Positions 1-10,583 are shown, numbered from the stretch's first letter. The stretch: 64,000 nucleotides of DNA from Ensifer sp. Root278 (GCF_001429285.1 NZ_LMJJ01000040.1:168281-232280); one strand, 5' to 3'. The notes: generated by a model from the sequence alone, not told the origin. Program-made: numbers and translations.

Positions 1-159
1 CGCGAGATGTTCGAGACCTGGTACAAGATGATCGCCTTCGTCCAGGGCGGTCTCGATCTATCCCCGGTCATCACCCACCGCATCAGGATCGACGAATTCC
101 GCGACGGCTTCGAGGCCATGCGCTCCGGCAACTCCGGCAAGGTGGTGATGGACTGGTAA
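1..159 (+). CDS. tdh: L-threonine 3-dehydrogenase, C-terminal end
   Basis: This is the last 52 codons of a gene that enters from before the window. The tail reads [19 protein letters not shown], then a [22 protein letters not shown] stretch. This matches the C-terminus of the zinc-dependent Tdh family, which oxidises threonine to 2-amino-3-ketobutyrate with NAD. The family is about 340 residues long, so only the final catalytic-domain helix and strand are visible and the zinc ligands cannot be checked. In sinorhizobia tdh lies near rpoD, which fits this position. Confidence 0.85.
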   Translation, partial: REMFETWYKMIAFVQGGLDLSPVITHRIRIDEFRDGFEAMRSGNSGKVVMDW

Positions 160-173
160 GGCGCTGGGGCGGC

Positions 174-632
174 TCAGTTGGCGAGGCCGAACTGGATCTC
201 GATCTCGTGGTAGCGGGCGCCTTGGCCCGTCCAGCGATGATAGATCTCGCGGCTCTCGCCGGAGAAATTGTGCCTGCTCATCTCGATCTGCCCGACGAGC
301 GGTGCGTAGCCCTGGGTAAAGAGGCTGCGCATCGGCCCCTGATGCCGGGCGGACGCCACCATGATCGGTTCCAGATCGATCAGGTCAAGGTCGCCGCCAT
401 AGTCGTCACCGCCGGTGACCGGGCGGCAGATGCGCCAGTCGAACAGGGTCTTGGCATTTTTCGGCAGGTTCTGCGCGATGAAAATCCAGGGCCCCGCGGG
501 TGCCAGGCGAGAGCGTTCCATCTCCGCCTCGATGACAGGCGCCAGCGCGGCGCTTTCACTTTTGACGTCGGGAATGGTGAGGCGCCGCGCGATCGATAGC
601 ACGCGCATGGCGTCGGTTTCCTTGATGAGCAT
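174..632 (-). CDS. GyrI-like effector-binding domain protein
   Basis: This is a stand-alone protein of 152 residues. It resembles the GyrI/AraC effector-binding fold: an N-terminal strand MLIKETDAMRVLSIARR, a middle WIFIAQNLP strand, and a C-terminal EIEIQFGL strand. There is no DNA-binding domain, so it is likelier a small-molecule binder than a regulator. The start at 632 was chosen because GGAGG lies just upstream. A longer reading frame to 770 has no such site. It converges on the end of tdh with 14 bases between the stops. Fold assignment is by eye and moderate. Confidence 0.65.
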   Translation of the reverse strand: MLIKETDAMRVLSIARRLTIPDVKSESAALAPVIEAEMERSRLAPAGPWIFIAQNLPKNAKTLFDWRICRPVTGGDDYGGDLDLIDLEPIMVASARHQGPMRSLFTQGYAPLVGQIEMSRHNFSGESREIYHRWTGQGARYHEIEIQFGLAN

Positions 633-850
633 TTGAGCCTCCATGAGATCGGCGGCGAAGGTCGTCCGCGATCGGGTCGGGCGCAAGCGAGAAACCGGAA
701 TAATCTTGCGAATTTCCGTCTGAAATGGGCTTCTCGGGGAATGGATTTGCGCGGATATCACCGCTCGCAAACCCGCTTGCTTGGACGCTCTGTCGCTCTA
801 TCTTGGCCGGAGATCGAAAGGGTTGTTGGCGGAAAAGGGGAGATCGGTGC

Positions 851-1195
851 ATGCGTTATGAGGGAAGCTGCCATTGCGGCAAGATCGCCTTCGAGGTGGA
901 AGGGGACTTCGCCGAGGCGGTCGATTGCAATTGTACGCTATGCCGCCGCCGCGGCGGGCTGCTCGCTTTCGTGGCCCGAGACAGGCTGACGATGAAGACA
1001 CCGGAAACGGACCTCTCGACCTATCTCTTCAACAAGCATGTCATCCAGCATCATTTTTGCGATACCTGCGGCATCGCCCCTTTCGGCGAAGGTGAGGGGC
1101 CGCATGGGAAGATGGCGGCGATCAACCTGCGCTGCCTGCCGGAGTTCGATCTGGAGGCGGTCAGGATCGTCAAATACGACGGTCGTTCGGTTTAG
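851..1195 (+). CDS. GFA (CENP-V/glutathione-dependent formaldehyde-activating) family protein
   Basis: This 114-residue protein has the zinc-binding pattern of the GFA family: GSCHCG near the N-terminus, then CNCTLCRRRGG, then FCDTCGIAPFG. These give paired cysteines for structural and catalytic-site zinc. Most GFA proteins have no proven substrate, and the formaldehyde-glutathione role applies only to the founding member. The start is at 851, where GGGAGA sits about eight bases upstream; an in-frame extension to 725 lacks a ribosome site. A second GFA protein lies at 54255-54674. Confidence 0.85.
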   Translation: MRYEGSCHCGKIAFEVEGDFAEAVDCNCTLCRRRGGLLAFVARDRLTMKTPETDLSTYLFNKHVIQHHFCDTCGIAPFGEGEGPHGKMAAINLRCLPEFDLEAVRIVKYDGRSV

Positions 1196-1655
1196 GAGCA
1201 GGGAAAAGATGAAGCCCTGGTTGCGATGCGGATATGGCACAACGGGACCTTGCCGATTAAATCGGGGGCACCCTTGTCTTTTGGCAGGCAGCGCCTACAT
1301 CTTCAGCGGAAGCTGATAAACCCCAAAAAGCGATAGGAACGGTGATTTTTGCCGAATCAGCCGGTTTTTCAGCGGAAATGCTTGACGGGATCGAAAATTC
1401 TGGGAATCACCATTTCCGAATAAGAAATGGCGAAATGACACGGCGGTTAGGGAATCATGCCAGAGGCGTTTCAGTGGCAGGACTGTCGAAGCTTGCCCGC
1501 TTTGCCACGATCGCATTCGTGGTTAAACAGGAATTAAACATCATCCCGTTACGTCAGGGGAAATGATTCGGTGGCGGGTACGCGGCGTGCCCGAACCTTC
1601 GAGCGGCATTTGCACCGGGCTCACGCCGGTTGCGACAAGGAAAGCGACGAACTAA
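1196..1655. other. Long non-coding region upstream of rpoD
   Basis: No convincing gene lies in these 460 bases; open frames here are short and lack family features. The region is less GC-rich than its surroundings and should hold the rpoD promoter(s). It contains an exact TTAA-N7-TTAA motif at 1523-1537, listed separately. Confidence 0.6.
1523..1537 (+). promoter_or_regulatory. Candidate CtrA-binding site upstream of rpoD
   Basis: The sequence TTAA, seven bases (ACAGGAA), TTAA matches exactly the full CtrA box known from alphaproteobacteria. It lies about 120 bases before the rpoD start codon. The motif alone can occur by chance, so binding is inference. Confidence 0.4.
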
Positions 1656-3713
<2,058 letters not shown>

Positions 3714-3774
3714 GCAATCCGCAAGCTGCGCTCGTTCCTGGACAGCTAAGCCGCACGCCTCACAGAAAACCGAG

Positions 3775-3803
3775 AAAGCCGGGCCGATCGCCCGGCTTTT
3801 TCG
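3775..3803 (+). terminator. Rho-independent terminator of rpoD
   Basis: A perfect 10-bp stem, AAAGCCGGGC paired with GCCCGGCTTT around a five-base loop, runs into a short T tract. It lies 60-90 bases after the rpoD stop, beyond the duplicated tail. Confidence 0.85.
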
Positions 3804-3945
3804 TTTCGGCCTCACCCAAGCGATTTATTGTGAGGCTCTGCGCCCAGGAGTATAGTCGCGCTTTCGCAGCAATCTGGGGCACCCCGTCTAAGTCGCGGGA
3901 GCAATCGCACCGCGGGCGTGAAGCGTGCCCCCGTGGAGGTGTAGG

Positions 3946-4239
3946 ATGACCACTTATGTCATGCTCCTCAACTGGACCGAGCAGGGCGTCAAGAATGTGC
4001 GCGAGTCTCCGAAACGGCTCGACGCGGCAAGGCAAGTGCTCGGCGAGATGGGCGGCTCCTTCAAGCACTTCTTTCTGACCATGGGCGACTACGACATGGT
4101 GGCCGTCGTCGAGGCACCCGATGACGCGATCGCCGCACGCTTCGCCCTCACGCTCGGCATGGCCGGCAATGTGCGCTCGACCACGCTCAAGGCATTTCCA
4201 GAGGCAGCCTATCGCGAACTGATTGCCTCGCTCGGATAG
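3946..4239 (+). CDS. GYD domain-containing protein
   Basis: This 97-residue protein of the GYD family begins MTTYVMLLNWTEQG and contains the family-defining FFLTMGDYDMVAVVEAPDD segment. These proteins form small ferredoxin-like folds that probably assemble as oligomers. No reaction is established. The start at 3946 follows GGAGGT closely. It stands alone between the rpoD terminator and the convergent DUF2066 gene. Confidence 0.85.
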   Translation: MTTYVMLLNWTEQGVKNVRESPKRLDAARQVLGEMGGSFKHFFLTMGDYDMVAVVEAPDDAIAARFALTLGMAGNVRSTTLKAFPEAAYRELIASLG

Positions 4240-4267
4240 GCTGAACGGCCAGCGATACTGGATCTGC

Positions 4268-5083
4268 TCAGGGCGACCCGTTTCCGGAGAGGATGCGGGC
4301 CGCTCCGCGTAGCGCATTGCGGAAAGCGTCGTCGAAGCTGACGCCGCTGACCTGCCATTCATAGCTTTTACCGGCGGACAGCATCCGCCAATTGACGTTC
4401 CAGCCGCGCGCTTGATCGGACCAGACCAGTGTGCCCGCAAGCGTCACGTCCCCCTCGCTCGGCATTGCGAGCCTGGCGAAGCTCTCCAGGCTCGCTTGCG
4501 ATATCGTGGCAAAGTCCAGCTTTCCACCGGCGACGGTCGCCCTGTCCGGCAGGGTGACCGAGAGCGCCAGCGGTGTCGCGGCCGCGCGGAGCGAGTCGGC
4601 CATATAGGGGCTTTCGTCGCCGTCGCGCGCCAGCACGAAACGGCGCCTCTGATCCTCGACCGCCAGCAGTACGGCGATCACCGGGCGGGGCGCAAGCCAT
4701 GGCTTTCGACCGAGCTTTGCAAGAAGCGGGTCAATCGTCGCCGGCGCGTAGCGGCAGGTGAGATCGTGCGGCCGATCGTGAGTGCCCTGTTCGTCGTGGA
4801 TCGGGATACCTTCGAGCCGGTCGCGGTAGGAAAACGACGAGGCGAAGCTGCCGGCCTCAGCCACCAGCGCTGCGAAGCCGGGCGCGTCGAGGATCGTCGG
4901 ATCACCCGACAGTTTGACCAAAACTTCACTGAGGCATTCGCGAAAGCCGATCTGCCGGTTGATCTCGCCGGTGCCGGTGACGATCGCGTCGCTCTGATAA
5001 AGCCGGCCGATGTCGCCGGCGTTTGCGGGACCGCCAAGGCCCGCGGCGAAGAGAAGCGGCAGCAGCATTCGTGACATCGCCAT
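4268..5083 (-). CDS. DUF2066 domain-containing exported protein
   Basis: This 271-residue protein starts with a signal peptide (hydrophobic LLPLLFAAGLGG, cleavage near ANAG), so it is expected in the periplasm. The mature part (YQSDAIVTGTGE..RQIGFRECLSEVLVKLSGD) is the conserved N-terminal motif of DUF2066, a widespread family of unknown function. The start at 5083 has GGGAGA upstream. It is divergent from the SLT lipoprotein with an 87-base gap that must hold both promoters. Confidence 0.8.
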   Translation of the reverse strand: MAMSRMLLPLLFAAGLGGPANAGDIGRLYQSDAIVTGTGEINRQIGFRECLSEVLVKLSGDPTILDAPGFAALVAEAGSFASSFSYRDRLEGIPIHDEQGTHDRPHDLTCRYAPATIDPLLAKLGRKPWLAPRPVIAVLLAVEDQRRRFVLARDGDESPYMADSLRAAATPLALSVTLPDRATVAGGKLDFATISQASLESFARLAMPSEGDVTLAGTLVWSDQARGWNVNWRMLSAGKSYEWQVSGVSFDDAFRNALRGAARILSGNGSP

Positions 5084-5170
5084 GCCGTTCTCCCGATCGT
5101 TCGCCTTTGAATCAAAAGAGATCCTTAACGTTTACACTTTATCAATCTCTCGGAAACCCGAGGTTCTGCG

Positions 5171-5740
5171 ATGCGTTGCGTATTTGTCGTCGTCCTCCTG
5201 TTGCTGGCCGGCTGCGGAACGGTGCCGAGAGACACCCGGAATGCCTGTGCGGTTTTCGAGCAGCGAGATGGCCTGTTCAACAATTGGCGCCGTGCCGCCT
5301 ATGGCGCCGAGCGCGAATACGGCGTGCCCGTGCCGATCCTGATGGCGACGATCTATACCGAGTCCGGCTTCCGCCATAATGCGCGGCCGCCGCGCACCAA
5401 GCTCTTCGGCTTCATCCCCTGGACGCGCGTTTCGACGGCCTACGGCTATTCCCAGGCGCTCGACGGCACCTGGGCGCGCTACCAGAGCGAGACCGGCCGC
5501 TGGGCGGCGCGACGCTCGGACTTCGGCGACGCCATCCGCTTCATTGCCTGGTATCACCGCGAGAGCGCACAGCAGAACGGTATCGCGCTCAACGACGCCT
5601 ACCGGCTCTACGTCGCCTATTACCACGGCCACGCGGGCTATGCGCGGGGCAACTGGAGCGATACGGCCAAGACCGGCGCCAAGCGGGCGGCCGGCATGGC
5701 TTCGATCTACAATCGGCAATTACGCGGCTGCGGCAGCTAG
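5171..5740 (+). CDS. Lysozyme-like (transglycosylase SLT fold) lipoprotein
   Basis: This 189-residue lipoprotein has a lipobox LLAGC at residues 14-18, so it should be lipid-anchored. The mature region has the lysozyme-fold pattern seen in lytic transglycosylases: PILMATIYTESGFRHNARPP, with Glu as likely catalytic acid, then AYGYSQALDGTW and YHRES. It probably cleaves or binds peptidoglycan. It is much smaller than typical Slt/MltC enzymes. GAGG lies upstream of the start. Confidence 0.75.
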   Translation: MRCVFVVVLLLLAGCGTVPRDTRNACAVFEQRDGLFNNWRRAAYGAEREYGVPVPILMATIYTESGFRHNARPPRTKLFGFIPWTRVSTAYGYSQALDGTWARYQSETGRWAARRSDFGDAIRFIAWYHRESAQQNGIALNDAYRLYVAYYHGHAGYARGNWSDTAKTGAKRAAGMASIYNRQLRGCGS

Positions 5741-5791
5741 AGCGTTTCCGGTCAAAAACGGGCCCGCGGAAACTCTCCAGCTGTTTTTTAC

Positions 5792-5835
5792 GCAATTCCG
5801 GACGCAAAACCGTTTCACACTTTAGCTGGAATTGC
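5792..5835. repeat. 44-bp rhizobial palindromic repeat, copy 1
   Basis: An imperfect palindrome begins GCAATTCCGG and ends GGAATTGC, with CGTTTCACACTTT inside. Copies occur at 25479-25522 (inverted), 30847-30890 and 41656-41698. It sits between two convergent genes and almost touches the stop of the VOC gene. Confidence 0.8.
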
Positions 5836-5836
5836 T

Positions 5837-6289
5837 TTAGCCGGCCGCGGCCCGCTCGAGTTCGGCGACCTCGATCTTGATCATGCCCATCATCGCCTGC
5901 TGGGCACGGGCGGCGCGTGCCGGATCGGGATCGCTGAGGTGTCGCATCAGCGCGTCGGGAATGATCTGCCAGGCAAGGCCGAACTTGTCCTTCAGCCAGC
6001 CGCAATGCTGCGGCGTGCCGCCTTCGAGCAACCGGCTCCAATAGTAGTCGACCTCCGTCTGGTCGGCGCAGCGCACGAAAAACGATACCGCCTCGTTGAA
6101 CTTGAAATGCGGGCCGCCGTTCAGCCCCATGAAGTGCTGCCCCTCGAGTTCGAAGCTCGCGGTGAAGGCCCTGCCATCAGGTCCCTTATTGATGTCGGTA
6201 ACGCGGGCGTTGCGGAAGATGGAGGTGTAGAAGCCGATGGCTTCCTCCAGTTGATCGTCGAACCAGAGAAAGGGCGTGATCTTCTGCAT
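5837..6289 (-). CDS. VOC (PhnB-like, glyoxalase-fold) protein
   Basis: This 150-residue protein of the VOC superfamily has the PhnB/3-demethylubiquinone-methyltransferase-like layout: MQKITPFLWFDDQLEEAIGF, then YTSIFRNARV, the GLNGGPHFKFNEAVSFFV strand, and GWLKDKFGLAWQIIP near the end. No metal-ligand set can be assigned with certainty, and these proteins have varied or unknown substrates. The start at 6289 is preceded by GGGAGA; a frame reaching 6319 adds ten unlikely residues. Confidence 0.85.
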   Translation of the reverse strand: MQKITPFLWFDDQLEEAIGFYTSIFRNARVTDINKGPDGRAFTASFELEGQHFMGLNGGPHFKFNEAVSFFVRCADQTEVDYYWSRLLEGGTPQHCGWLKDKFGLAWQIIPDALMRHLSDPDPARAARAQQAMMGMIKIEVAELERAAAG

Positions 6290-6441
6290 GGATATGTCTC
6301 CCGTGGTGATTGGTACCAACTAAGGACGAACGGGCGATGCCCGTTCCGACAGGCGCCGCTTAAAAAAAATTGGAACTGGTGTCGGAACCTTTATGCCCCG
6401 AGCGTCCTATGCTGGTCGAAAGAACCAAGGAGGATTTCTCA

Positions 6442-6795
6442 ATGAACTATGTGGATGGTTTTGTCGTTGCCGTGCCGAAGGCGAATATCGAGGCGTACAA
6501 GGCGATGGCCAAGGCGGCCGGCGATGTCTGGATGGAGTATGGCGCGCTCTCCTACAACGAATGCCTGGCAGATGACGTGCCCTATGGCGAGGTGACGTCC
6601 TTCCCCCGCTCGGTGCAGGCCAAGGACGACGAGACCGTGGTCTTCTCGTGGATCGCCTATAAGTCCCGCGCCGACCGCGACACGATCGTCGCCAAGGTGA
6701 TGGCCGATCCGCGGCTGCAGGGCGATGCCTGGAAGGAAGTCTTCGACGGCAAGCGCATGATCTATGGCGGCTTCCAGACGTTCCTCGAGATGTAG
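6442..6795 (+). CDS. DUF1428 domain-containing protein
   Basis: This 117-residue protein matches DUF1428: MNYVDGFVVAVPKANIEAYK at the N-terminus, then ECLADDVPYGEVTSFP and KRMIYGGFQTFLE at the C-terminus. It is a small ferredoxin-like fold family with no known activity. An AAGGAGG site lies ten bases before the start, which rules out the longer frame from 6370. It is divergent from the VOC gene. Confidence 0.9.
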   Translation: MNYVDGFVVAVPKANIEAYKAMAKAAGDVWMEYGALSYNECLADDVPYGEVTSFPRSVQAKDDETVVFSWIAYKSRADRDTIVAKVMADPRLQGDAWKEVFDGKRMIYGGFQTFLEM

Positions 6796-6920
6796 CGGCG
6801 CGTTGCCTTTTTCCTGCGGTCACTGCCTTGGACCGGGAACGGTCCAGGGGTAGAAGCGTTGGGCACATCAACGCGTTGCACCTGCCTTGCAGCCGGTGCA
6901 ATTGCCGGCTGGAGATCGAC

Positions 6921-7343
6921 ATGCCGCAGACGAGCATCACCATTTCCACACGCGGCCAGGGGCTCTACGAGTTCACGGACGAGGCGGCCGCCTTCGTGCG
7001 GGCCAATACGGACGGCGAGGGGCTTTTGACCGTCTTCGTCCGGCACACGTCCTGTTCGCTTCTCATCCAGGAAAATGCCGACCCGGATGTGAGGCGCGAC
7101 CTCGACGCCTTTTTCCGCCGTCTGGTGCCGCCATCCTCCGATCCCTCGATGAGCTGGGTCGTGCACACCCAGGAAGGACCGGATGACATGCCGGCGCATA
7201 TCAAGGCGGCGCTGACGCCGGTTTCGCTCGGCATTCCCGTTGCCCGTGGTCGTATGCTGCTTGGCACCTGGCAGGGGATCTACCTCTTCGAACATCGCGA
7301 CCGGCCGCACCGCCGCGAGATCGTGCTGCACCTTGGCGCTTGA
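6921..7343 (+). CDS. YjbQ/UPF0047 family protein
   Basis: This 140-residue protein of the YjbQ family has the signature HTSCSLLIQENADPDVRRDL followed by HTQEGPDDMPAHIKAAL and the closing GTWQGIYLFEHRDRPH. Family members show weak thiamine-phosphate synthase activity in some bacteria, but the main role is unsettled. The length is normal. The start is the first in-frame ATG after GGAGATCG. Confidence 0.9.
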   Translation: MPQTSITISTRGQGLYEFTDEAAAFVRANTDGEGLLTVFVRHTSCSLLIQENADPDVRRDLDAFFRRLVPPSSDPSMSWVVHTQEGPDDMPAHIKAALTPVSLGIPVARGRMLLGTWQGIYLFEHRDRPHRREIVLHLGA

Positions 7344-7448
7344 TGCCTGTCCGATCGATGCGACAGGGCGCAATTGACCGGAACGGGATCCGTTCTAGTT
7401 AGAGCATGGAGACCAAAGGGCGACAGCGCGGCGTCGGAGAGGAACAGG

Positions 7449-7853
7449 ATGACGGATGCACAGACCATTGCCAATCGCTTCATCGAAGCGCTGAACCAAC
7501 GTGATTTCGAGGCGCTGGCTCGGCTCGTCCATGAGGATGTCGAGCTCGATTCGCTGACCGGCCAGCGCACTGTCGGCGTTGGCCCCTTGCGCGCCTGGCT
7601 GATGAATTATCTGCGCCGTTTCGACGAACAGTTCGGCGATGTGGTGTTGATGCGCGATGCCTTCGGCCAGCGGGTGGCGGCGGACCTGACGGCGCGCGGA
7701 ACCTATCGCGAAACGATGGAGGGCTTCCCCGCCGCGTCCGGCCAGAGCTATTCCATTCCAAGCGTGCTGATCTTCGAGATCGAAGACGGCGCCATCACCC
7801 GCCTCAGCCACTATCGCAACATCCGCGTTTTCGAACGGGCGCTTGCCGGCTGA
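7449..7853 (+). CDS. SnoaL-like/NTF2-fold protein
   Basis: This 134-residue protein has the NTF2-fold pattern: IANRFIEALNQRDFEALARLVHEDVELDS at the N-terminus and ILIFEIEDGAITRLSHYRN at the end. The fold occurs in cyclases, isomerases and non-enzymatic binders, so substrate cannot be assigned. The ATG follows GGAACAGG. It is followed by two small secreted-protein genes on the same strand, but a 126-base gap suggests separate transcription. Confidence 0.8.
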   Translation: MTDAQTIANRFIEALNQRDFEALARLVHEDVELDSLTGQRTVGVGPLRAWLMNYLRRFDEQFGDVVLMRDAFGQRVAADLTARGTYRETMEGFPAASGQSYSIPSVLIFEIEDGAITRLSHYRNIRVFERALAG

Positions 7854-7979
7854 CGAGAGCTCGGATTGACAGAAACGCGCGATGGCGGAAATTTACGATG
7901 GCAGGCGCGCGCGAGCCGCCTATCCTAGGGCACCGGTTGCCGACCGGATTGTTGTTTTGCGTTGACCAGGAGAAGATCC

Positions 7980-8285
7980 ATGAAAGCCATGTTTCGCAAT
8001 TCGGTTCTGGCGGTTGCGCTCGCCGTGACGAGCTTCGCGAGCCTGCCGGCGGAGGCTGCGGCCCGGATGCCGCTGCCGACGATGGAGCGTGGCGACGTCG
8101 ATCTCGTTCGCCATCGCGGCTACTGCTCGCCGCGCGAAGCACTGCGCAGGGCCTGGCGCCTGGGCTTCCAACGCGCCCGGGTCGAGCGGGTCACCCATTC
8201 CCGTGTCGTCGTGGTCGGTTGGCGCCGCGGGTATTTGAGCCGGGTCGTCTTCGCCAATGCCTATGGTTGCCCGCGAATCGGCTGA
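7980..8285 (+). CDS. Small secreted basic protein, paralogue A
   Basis: This 101-residue protein has a signal peptide (NSVLAVALAVTSFASLPAEA). The mature part carries GYCSPREALRRAWRLGFQRA, then RVERVTHSRVVVVGWRRGY and a closing VVFANAYGCPRIG. The same pattern is found in the protein at 8651-9055. Two cysteines frame the domain and could form a disulphide in the periplasm. No family name is known to me. AGGAG precedes the start. Confidence 0.75.
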   Translation: MKAMFRNSVLAVALAVTSFASLPAEAAARMPLPTMERGDVDLVRHRGYCSPREALRRAWRLGFQRARVERVTHSRVVVVGWRRGYLSRVVFANAYGCPRIG

Positions 8286-8650
8286 CCACCACCTTCGACG
8301 CCAGAAGATACCTCGGCGTTGTTTGGGCGCGGCCATCCCGGCGGCGCCTGATTTGCCTTTGCCGCGATGATCGTGCGGGCGATTTGCTCCTTGCGTTCCG
8401 AGCCGCTTCGTTGCGCGTCTTGATCGCAAGAAGTCATTTTGGATCAGTAGCTTATCATTCACAAGCGCTCCGTGTGACCGCCTTCCTTGCAAGGCGAATC
8501 TCGCGCCAAGAGGGGCGGATCGCGCTCCGGCATTCTGAACCTCCCGTGAACACCAGGTTCCGCTGTCGTTCAGCTTGGGAAACCTATCCTTTGCTCAATC
8601 GCTTGGGACGGTGATTGCCCCATTGAACCCTTCAAGCCTGGAGAGATGTC
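8286..8650. other. Gap between two related secreted-protein genes
   Basis: No gene, RNA or repeat could be supported in these 365 bases. The downstream gene must have its promoter and leader here. GGAGAG lies just before that start codon. Confidence 0.4.
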
Positions 8651-9055
8651 ATGAAGAACCGCTTTTTTAACGCCGCAGCCGCAGTCGTCATTGGATTGAC
8701 TGGCCTGCTTGGTGCAGCCTCCACCGCTTCGGCGGACTCGATCGAGTTCGGCTTCGGCCCGGGCGTCGACGTGCAGTACCGCGACGACGTGCAGTACCGC
8801 GACTATAACGGCGGCTACGGTGACGAAGGCGACTGGGGTCGCGGCCGCGGCCGTGACCGCCACTGGGATCGTGATCGCCGCGGCCGCTGCGCACCGTGGA
8901 TGGCCGTCGACAAGGCCCGCGATCGCGGCCTGCGCCGCGCCTATGTCGCCGACGTCACGCCGCGCCGCGTCGTCGTCGAAGGCCGCCGCCACGGCTACCG
9001 CCAGACGATCGTCTTCGCAAACGCCCGCGGCTGCCCGACGATCGGTCGCTGGTAA
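8651..9055 (+). CDS. Small secreted basic protein, paralogue B, with Gly-Asp-Arg-rich insert
   Basis: This 134-residue protein has a signal peptide (VVIGLTGLLGAASTASA). A low-complexity Tyr/Gly/Asp/Arg-rich insert follows, including a VQYRD tandem repeat from 8770. The C-terminal domain has RCAPWMAVDKARDRGLRRAY, then TPRRVVVEGRRHGY and VFANARGCPTIG. It aligns with paralogue A over this domain, with conserved cysteines at both ends. The insert is the main difference. A strong terminator follows. Confidence 0.8.
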   Translation: MKNRFFNAAAAVVIGLTGLLGAASTASADSIEFGFGPGVDVQYRDDVQYRDYNGGYGDEGDWGRGRGRDRHWDRDRRGRCAPWMAVDKARDRGLRRAYVADVTPRRVVVEGRRHGYRQTIVFANARGCPTIGRW

Positions 9056-9095
9056 CAAATCTTCCCGCCTTGTCTCCCCCGTCCGGCGGAAGAAT

Positions 9096-9128
9096 GGCCC
9101 CTCATGCTTCGGCATGGGGGGCCTTTTT
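9096..9128 (+). terminator. Strong rho-independent terminator
   Basis: A 12-bp stem (9096-9107 with 9112-9123, one G-U pair) closes a TTCG tetraloop and is followed by five T. It ends transcription of the secreted basic protein gene. Confidence 0.92.
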
Positions 9129-9509
9129 CGTTTTTGCCAACGGGTGGTCATGCCCAGGCACGCGCTCCGAGGCGGCCCCTCTGCCAGCTATTTTGGGAAA
9201 ACGCCTCTCCTCGAGCACCATCCTCGAGCCTGACCCGCGCCGACGCGCACATCGATGACGGTCTTGATCCTCGCCTCAAGGGCGAGGATGACCGTGCGTG
9301 GGGCGAGCCGGTTTCGACCCAAAGGCTTCCTTTGGCGGTCGGACTGTCGGTAGCCGCAACCGCGGCAATACCTGCTTCGCACCTCCACACACATCCGCAG
9401 GCGCACACTCGGCGTGCCGCCCAAAAACACTTCGCCCCCGGCGCCGATCTCCGGCACCAGGGGCGAGGATTAGGTGAAAGCCCACGCGGTTGCGGCGGGC
9501 CTTGCAAGC
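9129..9509. other. Gene-free stretch with several inverted repeats
   Basis: About 380 bases hold no supportable gene. A CCTCGCC/GGCGAGG hairpin lies around 9272-9292. A candidate leftward terminator for the SIMPL gene is given separately. Confidence 0.4.
9423..9467 (-). terminator. Possible terminator of the SIMPL gene
   Basis: Read leftward, a GC-rich imperfect stem (CGCCCC.GG.GCC with GGCGCCGGGGGCG) is followed by GTGTTTTTGG. It lies just past the SIMPL stop codon. The stem is not perfect, so this is moderate. Confidence 0.5.
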
Positions 9510-10250
9510 TTACTGCTTGATTTCGAAGGTCACGTTGACCGTGACGTTGTAGCTGTTCTCGCCGGTTGCGACCGGCACGGCATCGGCGGCATATTCCTTG
9601 GCCATGCCGGCGCGCATCATCGGGACCGGCTCGGGACGGAAGCCCTGTTCTGAGATGTTGAGGATCTTGCCGATCGAGACGCCTGCAGCTTCGGCGAGAA
9701 CCTTCGCCTTGACGATGGCGTCGGCGACCGCCGCCTTGCGCGCCTCGGTGATGACCCCTTCCGGCTTGTCGTTGGTGAATTGCACGCCGCCGCCCTGGTT
9801 CACGCCGAGCGTCACCGACTTGTCGACGATTTCGCCGAGCTTGGCGAGGTCACGCACGCGGACGCTGACGCCGTTTACCACCTGGTAGCCGATCAGCTCC
9901 GGCGGGCGATTGCCGCCGTCGGTATTGGTCGGATAGTTGTATTGCGGGTTCACCGAAAAGCCGCTCGTCTGCAGGTCGCGATCGGCAATGCCGTCGGCCC
10001 TCAACGCCTTTAGCACTTCGGCCATGGCCTTGTTGTTGGCGTCCAGCGCTTCGCGGGCGGTCTTGGCGTCCTTGACGACGCTGAGCTGCAGGACCGCCAT
10101 GTCGGGCGCGACCGTCGCGCGGCCTTCGCCGGCAACGACGATGGTTGCCTTGTCCTTGTCGGTCTCCTGCGCCTGAGCGGCGGCTACACCGGCAAAAGCG
10201 GCGGCAAAAGCGGCGATCGAAAGCGTGCGGGCAGTGCGTGTGGAAATCAT
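9510..10250 (-). CDS. SIMPL (DUF541) domain-containing periplasmic protein
   Basis: This 246-residue protein has a signal peptide (IAAFAAAFAGVAAAQA). The mature part starts ATIVVAGEGRATVAPDMAVLQL and has YQVVNGVSVRVRDLAKLGEIVD in the middle, both typical of SIMPL. Family members form oligomers in the cell envelope, and E. coli YggE is linked to lower oxidative stress. Function here is unknown. GGAGAGAC precedes the start. Confidence 0.9.
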   Translation of the reverse strand: MISTRTARTLSIAAFAAAFAGVAAAQAQETDKDKATIVVAGEGRATVAPDMAVLQLSVVKDAKTAREALDANNKAMAEVLKALRADGIADRDLQTSGFSVNPQYNYPTNTDGGNRPPELIGYQVVNGVSVRVRDLAKLGEIVDKSVTLGVNQGGGVQFTNDKPEGVITEARKAAVADAIVKAKVLAEAAGVSIGKILNISEQGFRPEPVPMMRAGMAKEYAADAVPVATGENSYNVTVNVTFEIKQ

Positions 10251-10507
10251 GGTCTATGTCTCTCCGGTTGTTCCGTCCCTGGCGTCTTCATGCTCGGCGA
10301 TTGTGTGAGCATTGCGGCAATGGCTTGTCGGCAAAAAGGTTTTCGGCTAGAGCCATTGCCACCGCGAACTGCCATTGGTTCGCGCACCTGGATCACTACG
10401 GTGCCACGCGTTTTTATCAGAGGCGCAAAGGTTGCTGTAGTACTTAGAGTTGCTGCATGTCTTATCCTCGAATCGGTACGTTTTGAGGACGCCTGCAGAT
10501 CCAGCGT

Positions 10508-10583
10508 GGGCCTGTAGCTCAATGGTTAGAGCCGGCGGCTCATAACCGCTTGGTTGGGGGTTCGAGTCCCTCCGGGCCCACCA
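10508..10583 (+). tRNA. tRNA with CAT anticodon (Ile2 or Met)
   Basis: This is a 76-base cloverleaf with CCA encoded. The acceptor stem GGGCCTG pairs with CGGGCCC. The D arm is TAGCTCAATGGTTAGAGC, the anticodon loop CTCATAA has CAT at 10541-10543, and the T arm contains GGTTCGAGTCC. A CAT anticodon can be elongator Met or the lysidine-modified Ile2. The GGCGGCTCATAACCGC stem and GGGCC acceptor look more like Ile2, but this needs identity-element scoring. Confidence 0.95.
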
